Below, piece by piece: positions 4,016 to 13,800 of a stretch of DNA of 25,537 nucleotides. How positions within the stretch are numbered: the first letter of the stretch is position 1; each line of letters opens with the position of its first letter. Below the pieces are notes generated by a model. That model ran no database searches, had not been told where the DNA came from, and saw only the letters and a program-made list of their open reading frames with translations. The translations under genes were made by a program, and so were the position numbers. The DNA is taken from positions 1-25,537 of IMG/VR virus record IMGVR_UViG_3300031787_000751; one strand, 5' to 3'. Origin of the DNA: a virus.

Positions 4016-4463
4016 GAAAGACATACCAGTCGAGTTGACTGCGATGGAGATGTATCAGGCCGGGATTGTCGGGATTGCTCGACGTATCGACAGCATGCGT
4101 CGAGGGCTGAGCAACACTACCGGCGTGACGAACAGTTGGAACATTGACATCGAAGGTGCGCTTGGTGAGATGGCCGTGGCGAAGGCGTTGAACCTATACG
4201 CTGGCCTGCCGATCAACAACTACAAGGATGCCGACATCGGGCAATATCACGTACGCGCCACAGAACTCGACGACGGGTGTCTGATCGTACGGCCAGAAGA
4301 CAAACTCGATTGTATGTACATTCTGGTCACAGGCCGGAATGGCAAGTACGTCGTTCGTGGCCAGATCGAAGGATACGACGCGACAGACAAGCGGTTCTGG
4401 CGCAGCCCCAACGGACGGCCGGGTGCGTGGTTCGTCCCACAGTCAGCGCTGATCGGCATATGA
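4008..4463 (+). CDS. Phage protein with PD-(D/E)XK-like pattern
   Basis: The start at ATG 4008, overlapping the ninB stop, gives 151 aa; an upstream in-frame ATG at 3972 lies deeper in ninB and is less likely. After an N-terminal helical region, the protein shows GALGEMAVAKALNLYAGLPI (E54), KDADIGQYHVRAT (D76, V82-R83) and CLIVRPEDKLDCMYILVTG. A Glu helix followed by D...xVR and a beta-strand pair with YILVTG resembles the core of PD-(D/E)XK nucleases, with Arg where Lys is usual. The family is found in phage genomes as hypothetical proteins. Nuclease activity is inferred and the atypical Arg weakens it. It sits between NinB and the DUF1364 gene, both nucleic-acid proteins. Confidence 0.7.
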   Translation: MRRKDIPVELTAMEMYQAGIVGIARRIDSMRRGLSNTTGVTNSWNIDIEGALGEMAVAKALNLYAGLPINNYKDADIGQYHVRATELDDGCLIVRPEDKLDCMYILVTGRNGKYVVRGQIEGYDATDKRFWRSPNGRPGAWFVPQSALIGI

Positions 4464-4744
4464 ACCTACGCAAAGAAGCCCGTGGTCGCGGGTGCATGGT
4501 CCGTCTTGAAGGGATCTGCAATCACAACTCAGAGACGGTTGTGCTTTGTCATTACAGGCTGTCTGGCGTATCTGGAATGTCCCTAAAATCAGACGACGTT
4601 ATTGGCAGTTGGGCGTGTAGCGCATGCCACGACGCCATCGACCGCAGATCGCACACCGATCTCGACAGAGACTACGTGAAGTTGGCGCACCTAGAAGGCA
4701 TGGTGCGAACCATCGCGCAGTTGCGTCGAGAGGGCAAGATATGA
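4460..4744 (+). CDS. DUF1364 protein, YbcO-like putative nuclease
   Basis: A 94-aa protein starting at ATG 4460, overlapping the previous stop (ATGA). The DUF1364 layout is clear: MNLRKEARGRGCMVRLEGIC (C12, C20), NSETVVLCHYRLSGVSGMSL (H31), then GSWACSACHDAIDRR (C53, C56, H57) and a C-terminal helix with MVRTIAQLRREGK. The four Cys can bind zinc and the His residues fit a small His-Me-finger-type nuclease, as proposed for E. coli YbcO from the DLP12 prophage. In lambdoid prophages such genes lie beside nin-type recombination genes, as here. The catalytic role is family knowledge and inference, not shown by this sequence alone. Confidence 0.8.
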   Translation: MNLRKEARGRGCMVRLEGICNHNSETVVLCHYRLSGVSGMSLKSDDVIGSWACSACHDAIDRRSHTDLDRDYVKLAHLEGMVRTIAQLRREGKI

Positions 4745-5289
4745 CGTTCCTTGTAGATACACCGTATACACCGGCTTTTGTCCGAAACGAATTCCTGCAC
4801 GATCATCAGGAAGGGCATGGAGACTTCAGCGCTTGCGTTGTGTTCGGCTTTAGATCTGAGCCAGCCCGAGTACCCATGTTTCAGATCATGCTGGATAACG
4901 GAGCGCAGTGGGCAAGGATTCCAATCCATGCGCTCTGCTCAAAGCCCTGCGACCCGATACCGCTTGATATCGCCTGCTGGTGGGATTCGTTCAGTAGACA
5001 TTGCACCGTGCATCAATTCGACTTCTTGATCGGCCACCGTGTCGAAGGGCTTGGGCGCGATAAGGTGATGCGACCCGGTAAGTATCTGTTCACGGTCGAT
5101 TGGTGCAACGGCGGGTGGTCAGAGATCAGCGACCAACACAAGAACCACCACGTCATCGAACTTGATGCAGGCCCGTGGATTGCGTATCCCAATAACAGGC
5201 TTTACTGGAAAGACTCTAGTTGGATCAAAAAGCCTGTCACCCCAATGCGATCACCGTCGCAAAGTTATAGTGTCGAAGGCTTGCCGTGA
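4741..5289 (+). CDS. Conserved phage protein, unknown function
   Basis: A 182-aa ORF taken from ATG 4741, which overlaps the preceding stop (ATGA); an in-frame ATG further upstream lies deep inside the previous gene. The protein begins MTFLVDTPYTPAFVRNEFLH and has ACVVFGFRSEPARVPMFQIM, ARIPIHALCSKPCDPIPLDI and YLFTVDWCNGGWSEISDQHK. It is rich in aromatic residues, His and Cys (ALCSKPCD, DIACWWDSF), looks soluble and beta-rich, and ends in a Ser/Pro-rich tail. I know similar sequences only as uncharacterised phage proteins. Position among DNA-processing genes is its only functional hint. Confidence 0.8.
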   Translation: MTFLVDTPYTPAFVRNEFLHDHQEGHGDFSACVVFGFRSEPARVPMFQIMLDNGAQWARIPIHALCSKPCDPIPLDIACWWDSFSRHCTVHQFDFLIGHRVEGLGRDKVMRPGKYLFTVDWCNGGWSEISDQHKNHHVIELDAGPWIAYPNNRLYWKDSSWIKKPVTPMRSPSQSYSVEGLP

Positions 5290-5495
5290 CCTGCCGCAGT
5301 TGCAAGTATTCCCGTTTCGAGAACAACCAGTTGTATTGCTGGCACCACGAATGGCCTGCTGACTGGAAGTGCAATCATTTCGTGTACGAACCCGGAACAG
5401 ACGAGGTCGAGTATGACAGTGGACAATCAAAGCCCACCGGGCGCATGGGCAGAAGAACTCAAGGCCGCACCGTGGGCGTACGGCCAAGAGCGTGA
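5286..5495 (+). CDS. Small Cys-rich protein, GTG start
   Basis: A 69-aa ORF beginning with GTG that overlaps the previous stop (GTGA), with AAGG upstream. Cys residues at 3, 6, 18 and 29 (MTCRSCKYSRFENNQLYCWH, then CNHF) suggest a small zinc-binding domain. Short phage proteins starting CRxC...YC...C are common. The last 25 or so residues (SGQSKPTGRMGRRTQ...) are read out of frame over the next gene and look unlike a natural protein end, so an ancestral stop near 5413 may have been lost or a frameshift may have occurred. Confidence 0.6.
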   Translation: MTCRSCKYSRFENNQLYCWHHEWPADWKCNHFVYEPGTDEVEYDSGQSKPTGRMGRRTQGRTVGVRPRA

Positions 5496-5625
5496 CTGGC
5501 GCATCGATAACGCACTAGCCAATGTCAGGATGCGCGGCCTCTGGTCGGAGGCCAGCACCCTAGCAAACGAGATCAACAGCCTGAAGGCTGAGATCGCTCG
5601 GCTTATGCGTTCACAGACCGGCTGA
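5413..5625 (+). CDS. Small helical protein, last gene of early operon
   Basis: A 70-aa ORF with GAGG about 7 nt before the ATG, overlapping the preceding gene by 83 nt in another frame. The N-terminus (MTVDNQSPPGAWAEELKAAP) is followed by a Trp/Arg-rich segment and a C-terminal helix (ASTLANEINSLKAEIARLMR) with heptad spacing, likely a short coiled coil. Function unknown. Its last 23 nt overlap the 3' end of the tailspike gene on the other strand. Confidence 0.7.
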   Translation: MTVDNQSPPGAWAEELKAAPWAYGQERDWRIDNALANVRMRGLWSEASTLANEINSLKAEIARLMRSQTG

Positions 5626-7858
5626 TCTCCGTCCAGTACACGCCGCCAACGCCAGAGGTGTCGCCGGTTTGTAGCAGCGTGATGATGTCGTATTGGCTTG
5701 CCGTGAAGGCCGTGCCACCGGACAGTCGCTTTGCAGTCGCATTCAAGACGAACGCCGTCGAAGAAGGCGAGTGAATATGAAGGATCTGACCGTATACACC
5801 ATTCGTGAAATTTGAAATTTCAGACGCTGCATTGCTAGACGTAACGTCGATCCGGACGATTTGGTATCGAGACAGCGCGGCTATGTTCACATTCACAGCC
5901 GCTCCACCTCCTGCGTTATTCACCGTAACGCGATAGATGGGTGACGCCAGATCGCTTGTCAGGAAGTCATTCGGGACAACGTATCCAGAAGATGTCGCAG
6001 CAGCAAAGTCGTTGCCAGCAAAGTACGGCAGCGTCGTGATCTGCTCGGCGCGAACGCCAACCAATCCAGCCGTGCCACCGTTGGCCTGCATATTGTTATT
6101 GGTAATCGTGAACGTATTGCCGAGCGATGTCGTCGTCTCGATCATAATCGCGTTCTCTGCACCAGCAGCCGTACCGCCGATCTCAAGGAACGTATTGCTG
6201 TCGATCACCATTGACGAACTGGCCGTTGCCACAATCGCAGCGCCGCCCCACTTCTGCACAATGTTCTCGGTCAGAGAAGCATTCTGTACATACACCGCTT
6301 GGATTGCGCCCGAGTTGGTGTTGCCGAGGATGCCGTGAGCGATGACGACGTTGCCTTTGCAGACCACGTTCTTGTGGTTCAGCGTTGAACCGCCATTCAG
6401 ATTGATGCCGTAGTTGTCGTTCTCGTAACCAGAGGCAGAGCCGTCCGGATTACGCGCATCGACGACATTGTTCGTGATGACGTTATTCGCGCCAGCATAG
6501 GCAGCAGCGCCACCGCTCGATGACGAACATGCGATGCCGCCGTAACTCGCGTAGACCTTGTTGCTGTCGATGGTGATCTCGTATCCACCGTGACAGTCAA
6601 TCGGTTCCCATGCGTTGTACGCAGCGTAGTTGTAGCCAACATACCAGTCCCAGCAGAACGGATTCGCGGCGAGTTTAGTACCCGCATTCGGATCGCTGCT
6701 GTAGCCAGTCGAGTCATGCGTCAGCGTGATGCCGTACATGTTTCCGACCGTGCCCGGCGTAATATTCAAGAACTGGTTCTTGGTGGCGACGCCGTGGTTG
6801 CAGGATAAGAACGACGCGCCCGAGTAACCGCAGTAGTGGATCTTGCAGGAGTCGAGAAGGATGTCGTCGACGAACTGCGCGTAGATACCGTGACCACCGA
6901 ACTGGGTGATCTCGACATCGACCAAGCGCAGGCCAGACTTACGCACCGAGGTTGAGGTGCCGATCATGTGAATGCCGTTCTCGTTCGGGATGTACACGGA
7001 CGCAGCCGGTCCCTGCAACTTACCGCCTTCGATAGCGAAGTTGTTTGCGTTGACAGTGATCGCCTTCACGCCTGACCCAAGAGTCGGGAAACTCAGCACC
7101 GCGCCAGCATCGAGTATCAGCGTGATGTTAGCGTTGCCGACCGTCAGCGCACCGCACTTGTACGTTCCCTTCGGAAAGTAAATTGTGCCGCCAGAAGTCA
7201 GCGCATTGATTGCAGCCTGCACGAAGGTGGTGTCGGTCGTCGATCCGTCACCAGTCGCGCCGAAGTCTTTGACGCTCACGAGATCGCGCAAACGGTCACG
7301 GACGTTACGGATAACAGCGCCAGATTCAGCGCGGACATAGGACACGTCGACCGAGTCGTACGGAGTCGCAGGACCGGACGCCACAGTCGGGTTACCAGAC
7401 GCATCAAAGCCGAGATACTTCTCAGCGCGATCCGTCGCATTCGGAATGTTGCTGAGCGTACCGGAGTCGGTGACCGGCGCGACCAGAGAGCGATCCATGC
7501 GCTCGTCCAACTGCTGCACGATCATCGTCAATTTGTCGACGGTTTGCTCCAGACTCTCCGCAGGCAATCGGTCGTTCGGCAAGAAGTCTGTCTCTTGCGT
7601 CAGCGACACGTTGCGTACGATGGTCAGCGTCGTACCCGTAGCGGGTGCGCTGGTCATCAACACAGTGCCGCCAGCCGTGCTGCCGGCTCCGGTCACCGTG
7701 TAGTTGGTGCCAAGCGTCTGCACGGTTTCAACACCAGCGGAAGACCGCAGGATGACCTGCAAGTCGCCGTTCGCCAAGAAGTACCACGGCACAGCGAACG
7801 AGGTCGTCGTTCCGTTCCCGCTGTACTGGATCTTTGCAGTCGTACTCGATACGGTCAT
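5603..7858 (-). CDS. Tailspike: T7 tail-fibre N-domain plus pectate-lyase-like beta-helix
   Basis: This 751-aa protein is the receptor-binding protein of the virion. Residues about 1-130 match the T7 gp17 N-terminal attachment domain (start MTVSSTTAKIQYSGNGTTTS, later FLPNDRLPAESLEQTVDKLT and QQLDERMDRS). Near residue 193 VKDFGATGDGSTTD marks the pectate-lyase/tailspike beta-helix entry, followed by GTIYFPKGTYKC and many short Asn/Gly/Val-rich coils (NNVIT, SKIHYCG types) to about residue 690. The C-terminal part (residues about 690-751, ending YWTEISRSVNA) resembles the end domain of other tailspikes. It likely binds and may cleave a surface polysaccharide; catalytic residues cannot be assigned. 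It is the last late gene, preceded by GGAG and a small hairpin, and it replaces the slender T7 fibre with a spike. Confidence 0.9.
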   Translation of the reverse strand: MTVSSTTAKIQYSGNGTTTSFAVPWYFLANGDLQVILRSSAGVETVQTLGTNYTVTGAGSTAGGTVLMTSAPATGTTLTIVRNVSLTQETDFLPNDRLPAESLEQTVDKLTMIVQQLDERMDRSLVAPVTDSGTLSNIPNATDRAEKYLGFDASGNPTVASGPATPYDSVDVSYVRAESGAVIRNVRDRLRDLVSVKDFGATGDGSTTDTTFVQAAINALTSGGTIYFPKGTYKCGALTVGNANITLILDAGAVLSFPTLGSGVKAITVNANNFAIEGGKLQGPAASVYIPNENGIHMIGTSTSVRKSGLRLVDVEITQFGGHGIYAQFVDDILLDSCKIHYCGYSGASFLSCNHGVATKNQFLNITPGTVGNMYGITLTHDSTGYSSDPNAGTKLAANPFCWDWYVGYNYAAYNAWEPIDCHGGYEITIDSNKVYASYGGIACSSSSGGAAAYAGANNVITNNVVDARNPDGSASGYENDNYGINLNGGSTLNHKNVVCKGNVVIAHGILGNTNSGAIQAVYVQNASLTENIVQKWGGAAIVATASSSMVIDSNTFLEIGGTAAGAENAIMIETTTSLGNTFTITNNNMQANGGTAGLVGVRAEQITTLPYFAGNDFAAATSSGYVVPNDFLTSDLASPIYRVTVNNAGGGAAVNVNIAALSRYQIVRIDVTSSNAASEISNFTNGVYGQILHIHSPSSTAFVLNATAKRLSGGTAFTASQYDIITLLQTGDTSGVGGVYWTEISRSVNA

Positions 7859-7871
7859 GTCAGTCTCCGAT

Positions 7872-7886
7872 ATGCCTGCGAGGCAT
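7872..7886. repeat. Small hairpin upstream of tailspike start
   Basis: ATGCCT (7872-7877) and AGGCAT (7881-7886) are a perfect 6-bp inverted repeat with a 3-nt loop in the 34-nt gap before the tailspike gene. On the minus strand TATAAT (7890-7885) abuts it, but no -35 box is found at the right distance. It may be an mRNA processing or stability element. Confidence 0.35.
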
Positions 7887-7892
7887 TATAAA

Positions 7893-10800
7893 TCACTGGG
7901 GTGGTGCGCCGCCGACCAAGGCGACGGGGTTCTGGGTGCGACCCTCGCTCATAGCGATCACACCATCGATGGTTCGATTGATCTGCGCGGACGGCAGGTG
8001 CAGAGCGATACCTGCCACGTTCACACCAGCACGAACGAATGCGCGGTCGAGTTCGTCCTGATTCGCTTGCTGTGCAAACTTGTTCAACTCGTTGAAGAAG
8101 CGCAGGCCAGCAGGACCGTTGTAGCCGAGGCCACCGGAAGTCGACAGACCGAACATGATCTGCGCTGCACCAGCGGCTTCACGTACGCCGACCATCGTGC
8201 CGAACAAGAACGACACCTGCTCTGCGGCTAACTTCTTTGCGATCTCTTCGTCGTCGTCCTCGTCGCCGATCTTGAATGCTTCTTTAATCAGCATTCCGAA
8301 TACGGCAGGAACCGAGTAAATCAGCAGCAGATCTGTTGCGAGTCGCGCTACTTGTGCAAGGCTGCGCGGGTTCGTGCCACGGATTCGCTCGACGCCAAGG
8401 TTGTACGCCGTGTTGAAGTAGCCGTAGAACACCGTGAAGATTTTGACGAACTCGGAGCCGCGCTGGATTGCAGCCAGATCTTTCATCTGACCACCGCCTT
8501 GCGATGCTAGTACGGCCTGATCCGCAATCTGGATTGACGTGTCTTCGTCGTACCCTTCGGTCTGCGCCTTCTGGTACGCGCCCCACCATGTCGGGATATC
8601 AACCGTCATCTGGATCGCAGTCATCGGCAGGAACATCGCACCGTCAATAAACTGACGGGACTCTGTCTTGCCGCGCAAACTGTTTCGCAGATCGTTCAAC
8701 TCTCGGTTCTGCGTACGCTTGCGGTTACGCATGAACGAAGACTTCTCCAGCACCGTCGTTCCCAACTTGACTGGATTCTTTGCGAATGCCGCTACGCCCT
8801 GTGCGATGTACTTCGGACCGACACGCACAATCGACTGCGACAAGCCAAGCGGCTGCATAAGGGCGTTGACAATATTAAATCCGAGGCCGGCCACCATCGA
8901 TCCGATACGGATGTGACGCAGCGGTTTGTCGAGTGCATGCGGATTGTTCTGCTCACCCGCTGCAATCGCTTCGACAGCAGTACGCAACTGCCGTGTCATC
9001 TCTGCGCCGTAACGCTCACGGATCGTGCCGTCAACAGCGCGAAGGATTCGGTTGGCATCGACCAGCCATTCCTTGTAGGCAAGGTAATGCACCACGTCTG
9101 TTAGGCCGTTGAAGGTTGCGTCCATCGTCAGCAAGATCGGACGACCCTTCACTTCCTCAGCGCGACCCTTCACAAAGTTGCTGCGAACTGTGGCCGCAGT
9201 ACGCGCACCACGCAGTTGCCGCTTGGCCTCTTCTTCAGCAGCCATCTGCTCAGTACGCAGGCTCTCAGCAGGATCGTACACGGCAGGGTAATAGCCGCCG
9301 CGATACGTGCCGAACTTTGTTTGGATAGGCACAGCCTCGATCCACTCAGGTTCTTTGCCCATCAGGCTGCGCTCAACCCGTGCAATCTCGGGACGCAGGC
9401 TTTCGAACGTATCCCACACGCCCTGCACAAAATCCCACTCCTCCTTTGACAGAGAGTCGAGGACTTGCTGCACACCGTCTGTCGTCCAGTTGCGACCATC
9501 TAGCAATCGTTGACGGTTGCCGTCGTTGCCCCAGTTCAGCGCAACAGCCAGACGCGCTTCCTGATTTAGGCTCACGCCGATACGTGGGAAGAACTGTCCC
9601 TTGCTGAATGCGCGTTCTTTCGGCAATCCCTTTAGCAACTGCGCGAGGCGTGTAGTCAGTTCGGCTTGCTTGTCTGCTTCCCAGTTACCGCGCTCGTTCG
9701 CAGTACGCACCAGCGCATCCCACAGCGGACCGCCGTCTTTGAATCCGTCGATCTCATACACGATGCTAGCCATCTTGCGATGCGCTGCCGTGAATCCTTT
9801 GAATGCACGAACGAGAATACTGCCGAGATCCGTACGGGTACGATTGTCAGCAACTCGGCCACGGTCGTTTGCGATGACAGACTCGCGGATCTCTGCCATC
9901 AAGGCATCAAACTCGCGCTTATCTTTGGCGAGTAACAGTTTGCGCTTCAGTCTGCCGAAGTGTTCTATCTGACGGATACTGTCTACCAGACCCGCAAACT
10001 CTTCGACGGTCAGGTTTTTGTAGTTGACCGCTTGCGCTTCGTTGACGATATGCGCCGGGAGATCCGGCTCAATGCCGAGTTCCTTTTGGTTCTCGATGAA
10101 CTGCGCCAGAGCAGACCGTCGGTCGAGTTCGCGCAGCGTCTTCTGCCGCAGGTCGAATCGCTCCAGTATCCGGTCGATCTGATCGAGATACTCTGGATCG
10201 ATGTTTTTGCGAGTGCCTTCCTTTGTGAACTTCTTCAGGTAGGCAAGGCCGCTCTTCACGTTGTCGAGAGCCTCTCCCGCAAAACGTGCAGCGTAGTTGT
10301 TGACTAACTGGTTGCGCTTCTCCAGCGCAGCCTCAGCCAACTTGCCGCGCTTCACGGCACGGTCAGCGTTACGAGCAGCACGAGCAGCGCTGCCGCTGTA
10401 CTGGCTGACGCGAACGTCGCGGATCTTCAGGCGGTTCACCACCGAACGAGCGAATGCCTTTGCGGCACCCGGCAACGTACGCTGTCGTCGACCACCGACA
10501 ACCACACTCGCAGCCATCGCCTGCTCAAGGGCAGACAGTTCCGTCTCGACCATCCGTGTCCGGGCGTCGTTGGCAAGTGCAGCGTTGACCGCATTGTTGC
10601 GACCCTCTGCTGTCGACAGGTTCGAGAAGTCACGCAGCATCCGAGCGTCGGTCTCGGCATTGATCGCTTCGTCCGGGGTCGGCGATGCGAGGATGGCGCG
10701 GATCAACTCGGAACCGCTGGAGAACCCGAAGGTCTCCGCAACCACGTCCGGGTGTTCGCCGCTGACTCCCTTCTTGATATCGGCAGGGCCAGCCACCATT

Positions 10801-13800
10801 CTCAGTTTCCGCAACTGGGCGACAACTTCCTTGCTGGCCGTGACCTGCTCGACGTACTCGGGATCGAACCGGCTTGTCGGCTCCGCATTCGGGTCGTCAG
10901 TGAGGGGGCCAGTCAGGTATGACCATGCCCGGTAGACCGGCTGAGACATGATCTCCGGCCGTACCGCAGAGCGTACACTGCGCCGGGTTTCCTTCTCTTC
11001 CTTTTGCAGTTTCGTCAATAACCGACTACGAGCGTTTTCCAGCCACTTCATGTCTTGGATCGACTTGGCGGCTAGGTCGCTAATCGCTTGCTGCGTAGCG
11101 GCCTCTCCTTGCGCCTGATAGGCATTCCAGTCGACACCAAACTTCTGGGCTTCGGCTTCGGTCTTGAACAGCATGCCCATAGACTGGGCGGCTTCCCTTG
11201 CTTCGATCTCCTCCTGCGTGGCCAACAGGCGGTCGAACACAGCGCGAACCTCGTCGTTGAGTTCGGCTTGCATCGCCTTACCGAACGACACCTCGCGACC
11301 GAAGGTGGCCTTGGCGCGTTCCATCAACGACCGATAGACAGACATCAGCCACGAGCGGAAACGGTCGAACATCGGTTGCAGTTCGGTCGATGGCGCTTTG
11401 CCTTCTGCAAGGTACACCTCGAAACTACGGGCGAACCGTTCGTGACTTGGGCGCTGCTCGTCGACCGACATGTTGAGCCAAGTGTCGAACTGGTTGGTCT
11501 CAGGCGTACCCTTCACGCCGAACCAATTCAGGATCGTCTCGGCGTCTTTGCGTACGTCAGCAGGGGCATCCGGCCGAGAGGCCAGATTGACCAGCATGTG
11601 CAGGTAGAAGTGACCGCTCTCGTGCAGGAACGTCGAAAGATCCTGCGCCTTGGTCAGGCGGATTGTAAGTTCTTCGGGACTGAAAGATCCTCGGACTTCT
11701 TGCCCTTCGCCTTGGAAAAGCCGGGGCGCAACTCCTGCGGCACCAACTCCATCACCTCTGCCGACTCCGGCACCCCTTCCGGGTACGCCAGTCTCAGGTA
11801 ATTGTTCAGCGTAAGAGGAATCCGCTGCCGCTTCATTAGTTCCAGCAGGGGATCTAACCCAAGCGGGATCGGCAATTCCGCCAACCAGTTCCGCGATTTG
11901 GTTTCTTGCTTCGGTGACATCGAGTTTTCCCTCAGCGACATTCTGCCATATCTGGTTAACTGCCGCCTTGTTTTTGGCAGTCTTCTGTTCCGGGCGGAAC
12001 ATGCCGCGCACGGCCTCCCATGTAATGGACTGCATCTCACGGGGCAGCAGGCCGACCTGCTCAGCCGCACGGCGGTAAGCCTCGGCATAAATCGAGTACG
12101 TGCCGTTCAACCCGGTAATCGCGCTGTTGGCTGGTCCGGGGATAGCAGGCTCTGTAACCTCGCCGGTCTTCTTGTCTTTGACCGCAGCCTTGCCGCTGCC
12201 GAAGTTGTGCGAGACTTCGATGTCGTTCGAACCCAACGGACGCAGCAGCGCAGCAGCCACCGCATGTGTGTCGATGGTTACGTCGCCGCCAGAGTACGGA
12301 GCGATGATGTTGTTGTAGAACGAGCGCACCTTGTGGTTCGCGCCAATAACCTTTGAGATCTCGTCCGGCGTTTTGGCCTTTAGAATCTCCAGCGTCTTTG
12401 CAATCGTGGCGAATGACTGCCATCGCAGGGCGACGGGCTGGCCACCTTTGGTCTGGTCAAACTCGTTCGTGAATGCGCCTTCCGGCGTGATGATACGTGC
12501 AACCTGCGGGTTGTTCGCTTCGTCCCATGCGCGAATCCACACAGCCATATCGAGCAACGAGCGGTCCCAGTTCTCAGCGTCAAACAGATCGCGCAGAGTC
12601 TTACCTTCAAGGCGCGAGATCTCGTTGACCGGAACATACCCAAGTTCTTTGGATAACTTGCCGCCCCAGTCACGCGAACGAACAAGGTCGGACATCTTGC
12701 TGTCCCACGCCACGTCCGAGTTGTTGATGACGGCTTCAAGAATGCGCTCGGCAAGCGAGACGTTCTGGAACCAATCCTTCTGCGGACTAGTCGCGGCGAT
12801 AACACCGGCTACCTGTTGCGGCTCAATACCGAACCGAGCAGCCCATCGGTGTGCGATGCGGTTACCGCCCACGTACCACATGCGCGAACGATTGCGGTAT
12901 TCAGGCTTCCAGTTGTTGTGCAGCCATACCAGATTCTCGACCATGTCAGAGATCATCTTCTCGACACGAGTCTCAGGATCTCCGGTAAGCCCAACGAAGT
13001 TTGGGTACGCCGACATCAACTCGACGTTCTTCGCTAACTTGGCAGGCTCACGTTTTGCGGTATCCAGATCAGGCTGCAATCGCTCGTCAGCCAACGGATC
13101 TTCCGTCACCTTCACCGAAGTCGGCAGGCGCGGAGATACGCGCATTCCAGTCAACGAGTTCTCTTGATCTTGATCGGTTTCTTCAGACACGCCGACTTGT
13201 TGGAACTCCGCAGCAGCAGGAAGCGCAAGCAACTGATCAGGGGTGTATTCGTTCAATGCTTCAGGCGTAGTGATTTGGACCGGCGCTGCACCCGGCTCCG
13301 TAACCGCAAAGATGCGCTCTCCAGCGTTCAGCCTGTTACGAGCGTCGGCAACATCTGCAACACGAACACCTGAATCTTGCAAAGCCTGACCGATATCAAC
13401 TTGTTCAAACTCACCACGGCCTGCGCCGAGAACACGCACTCGCTGTTCACCGAACAGTTTGTCTGCGGTCGTCCCCATGCGCTGCGCCATGACGTGATAG
13501 AACGTCGAGGTCAGCAGGGCGTAGTTGTCAGCGACGTCTTGCGTCACGCGACCCGTAGCCATCAGTTCCTGAGCGACGGTATCGCGCACCATCGTTCGTG
13601 CTTCCTGCGCGGCAGACTCGTTCTCGCTCTGCGCCAGTACAGTCTCGACCTCGGCACGGAGTTGTTCGCCGCGAGTGCTAACGTATTCCTCTGCCTCCTT
13701 CTGGCTCATGCCGTTCGGATCGACGCGCATGTCAGGCAGCAGCGGTGACAGTTCCTGATTGAACCTGCCCATTACCTCAGCGGTCGGGATGCGGATCATG

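Noticed and set aside
5603-5900. Possible diversity-generating retroelement variable repeat at the 3' end of the tailspike gene
   Set aside because: No second, template-like copy and no reverse transcriptase was seen in the window.
7885-7890. Perfect TATAAT on the minus strand upstream of the tailspike
   Set aside because: No -35 element at 15-19 nt and no extended -10; it abuts a small hairpin and the previous stop, so a promoter call is not supported.
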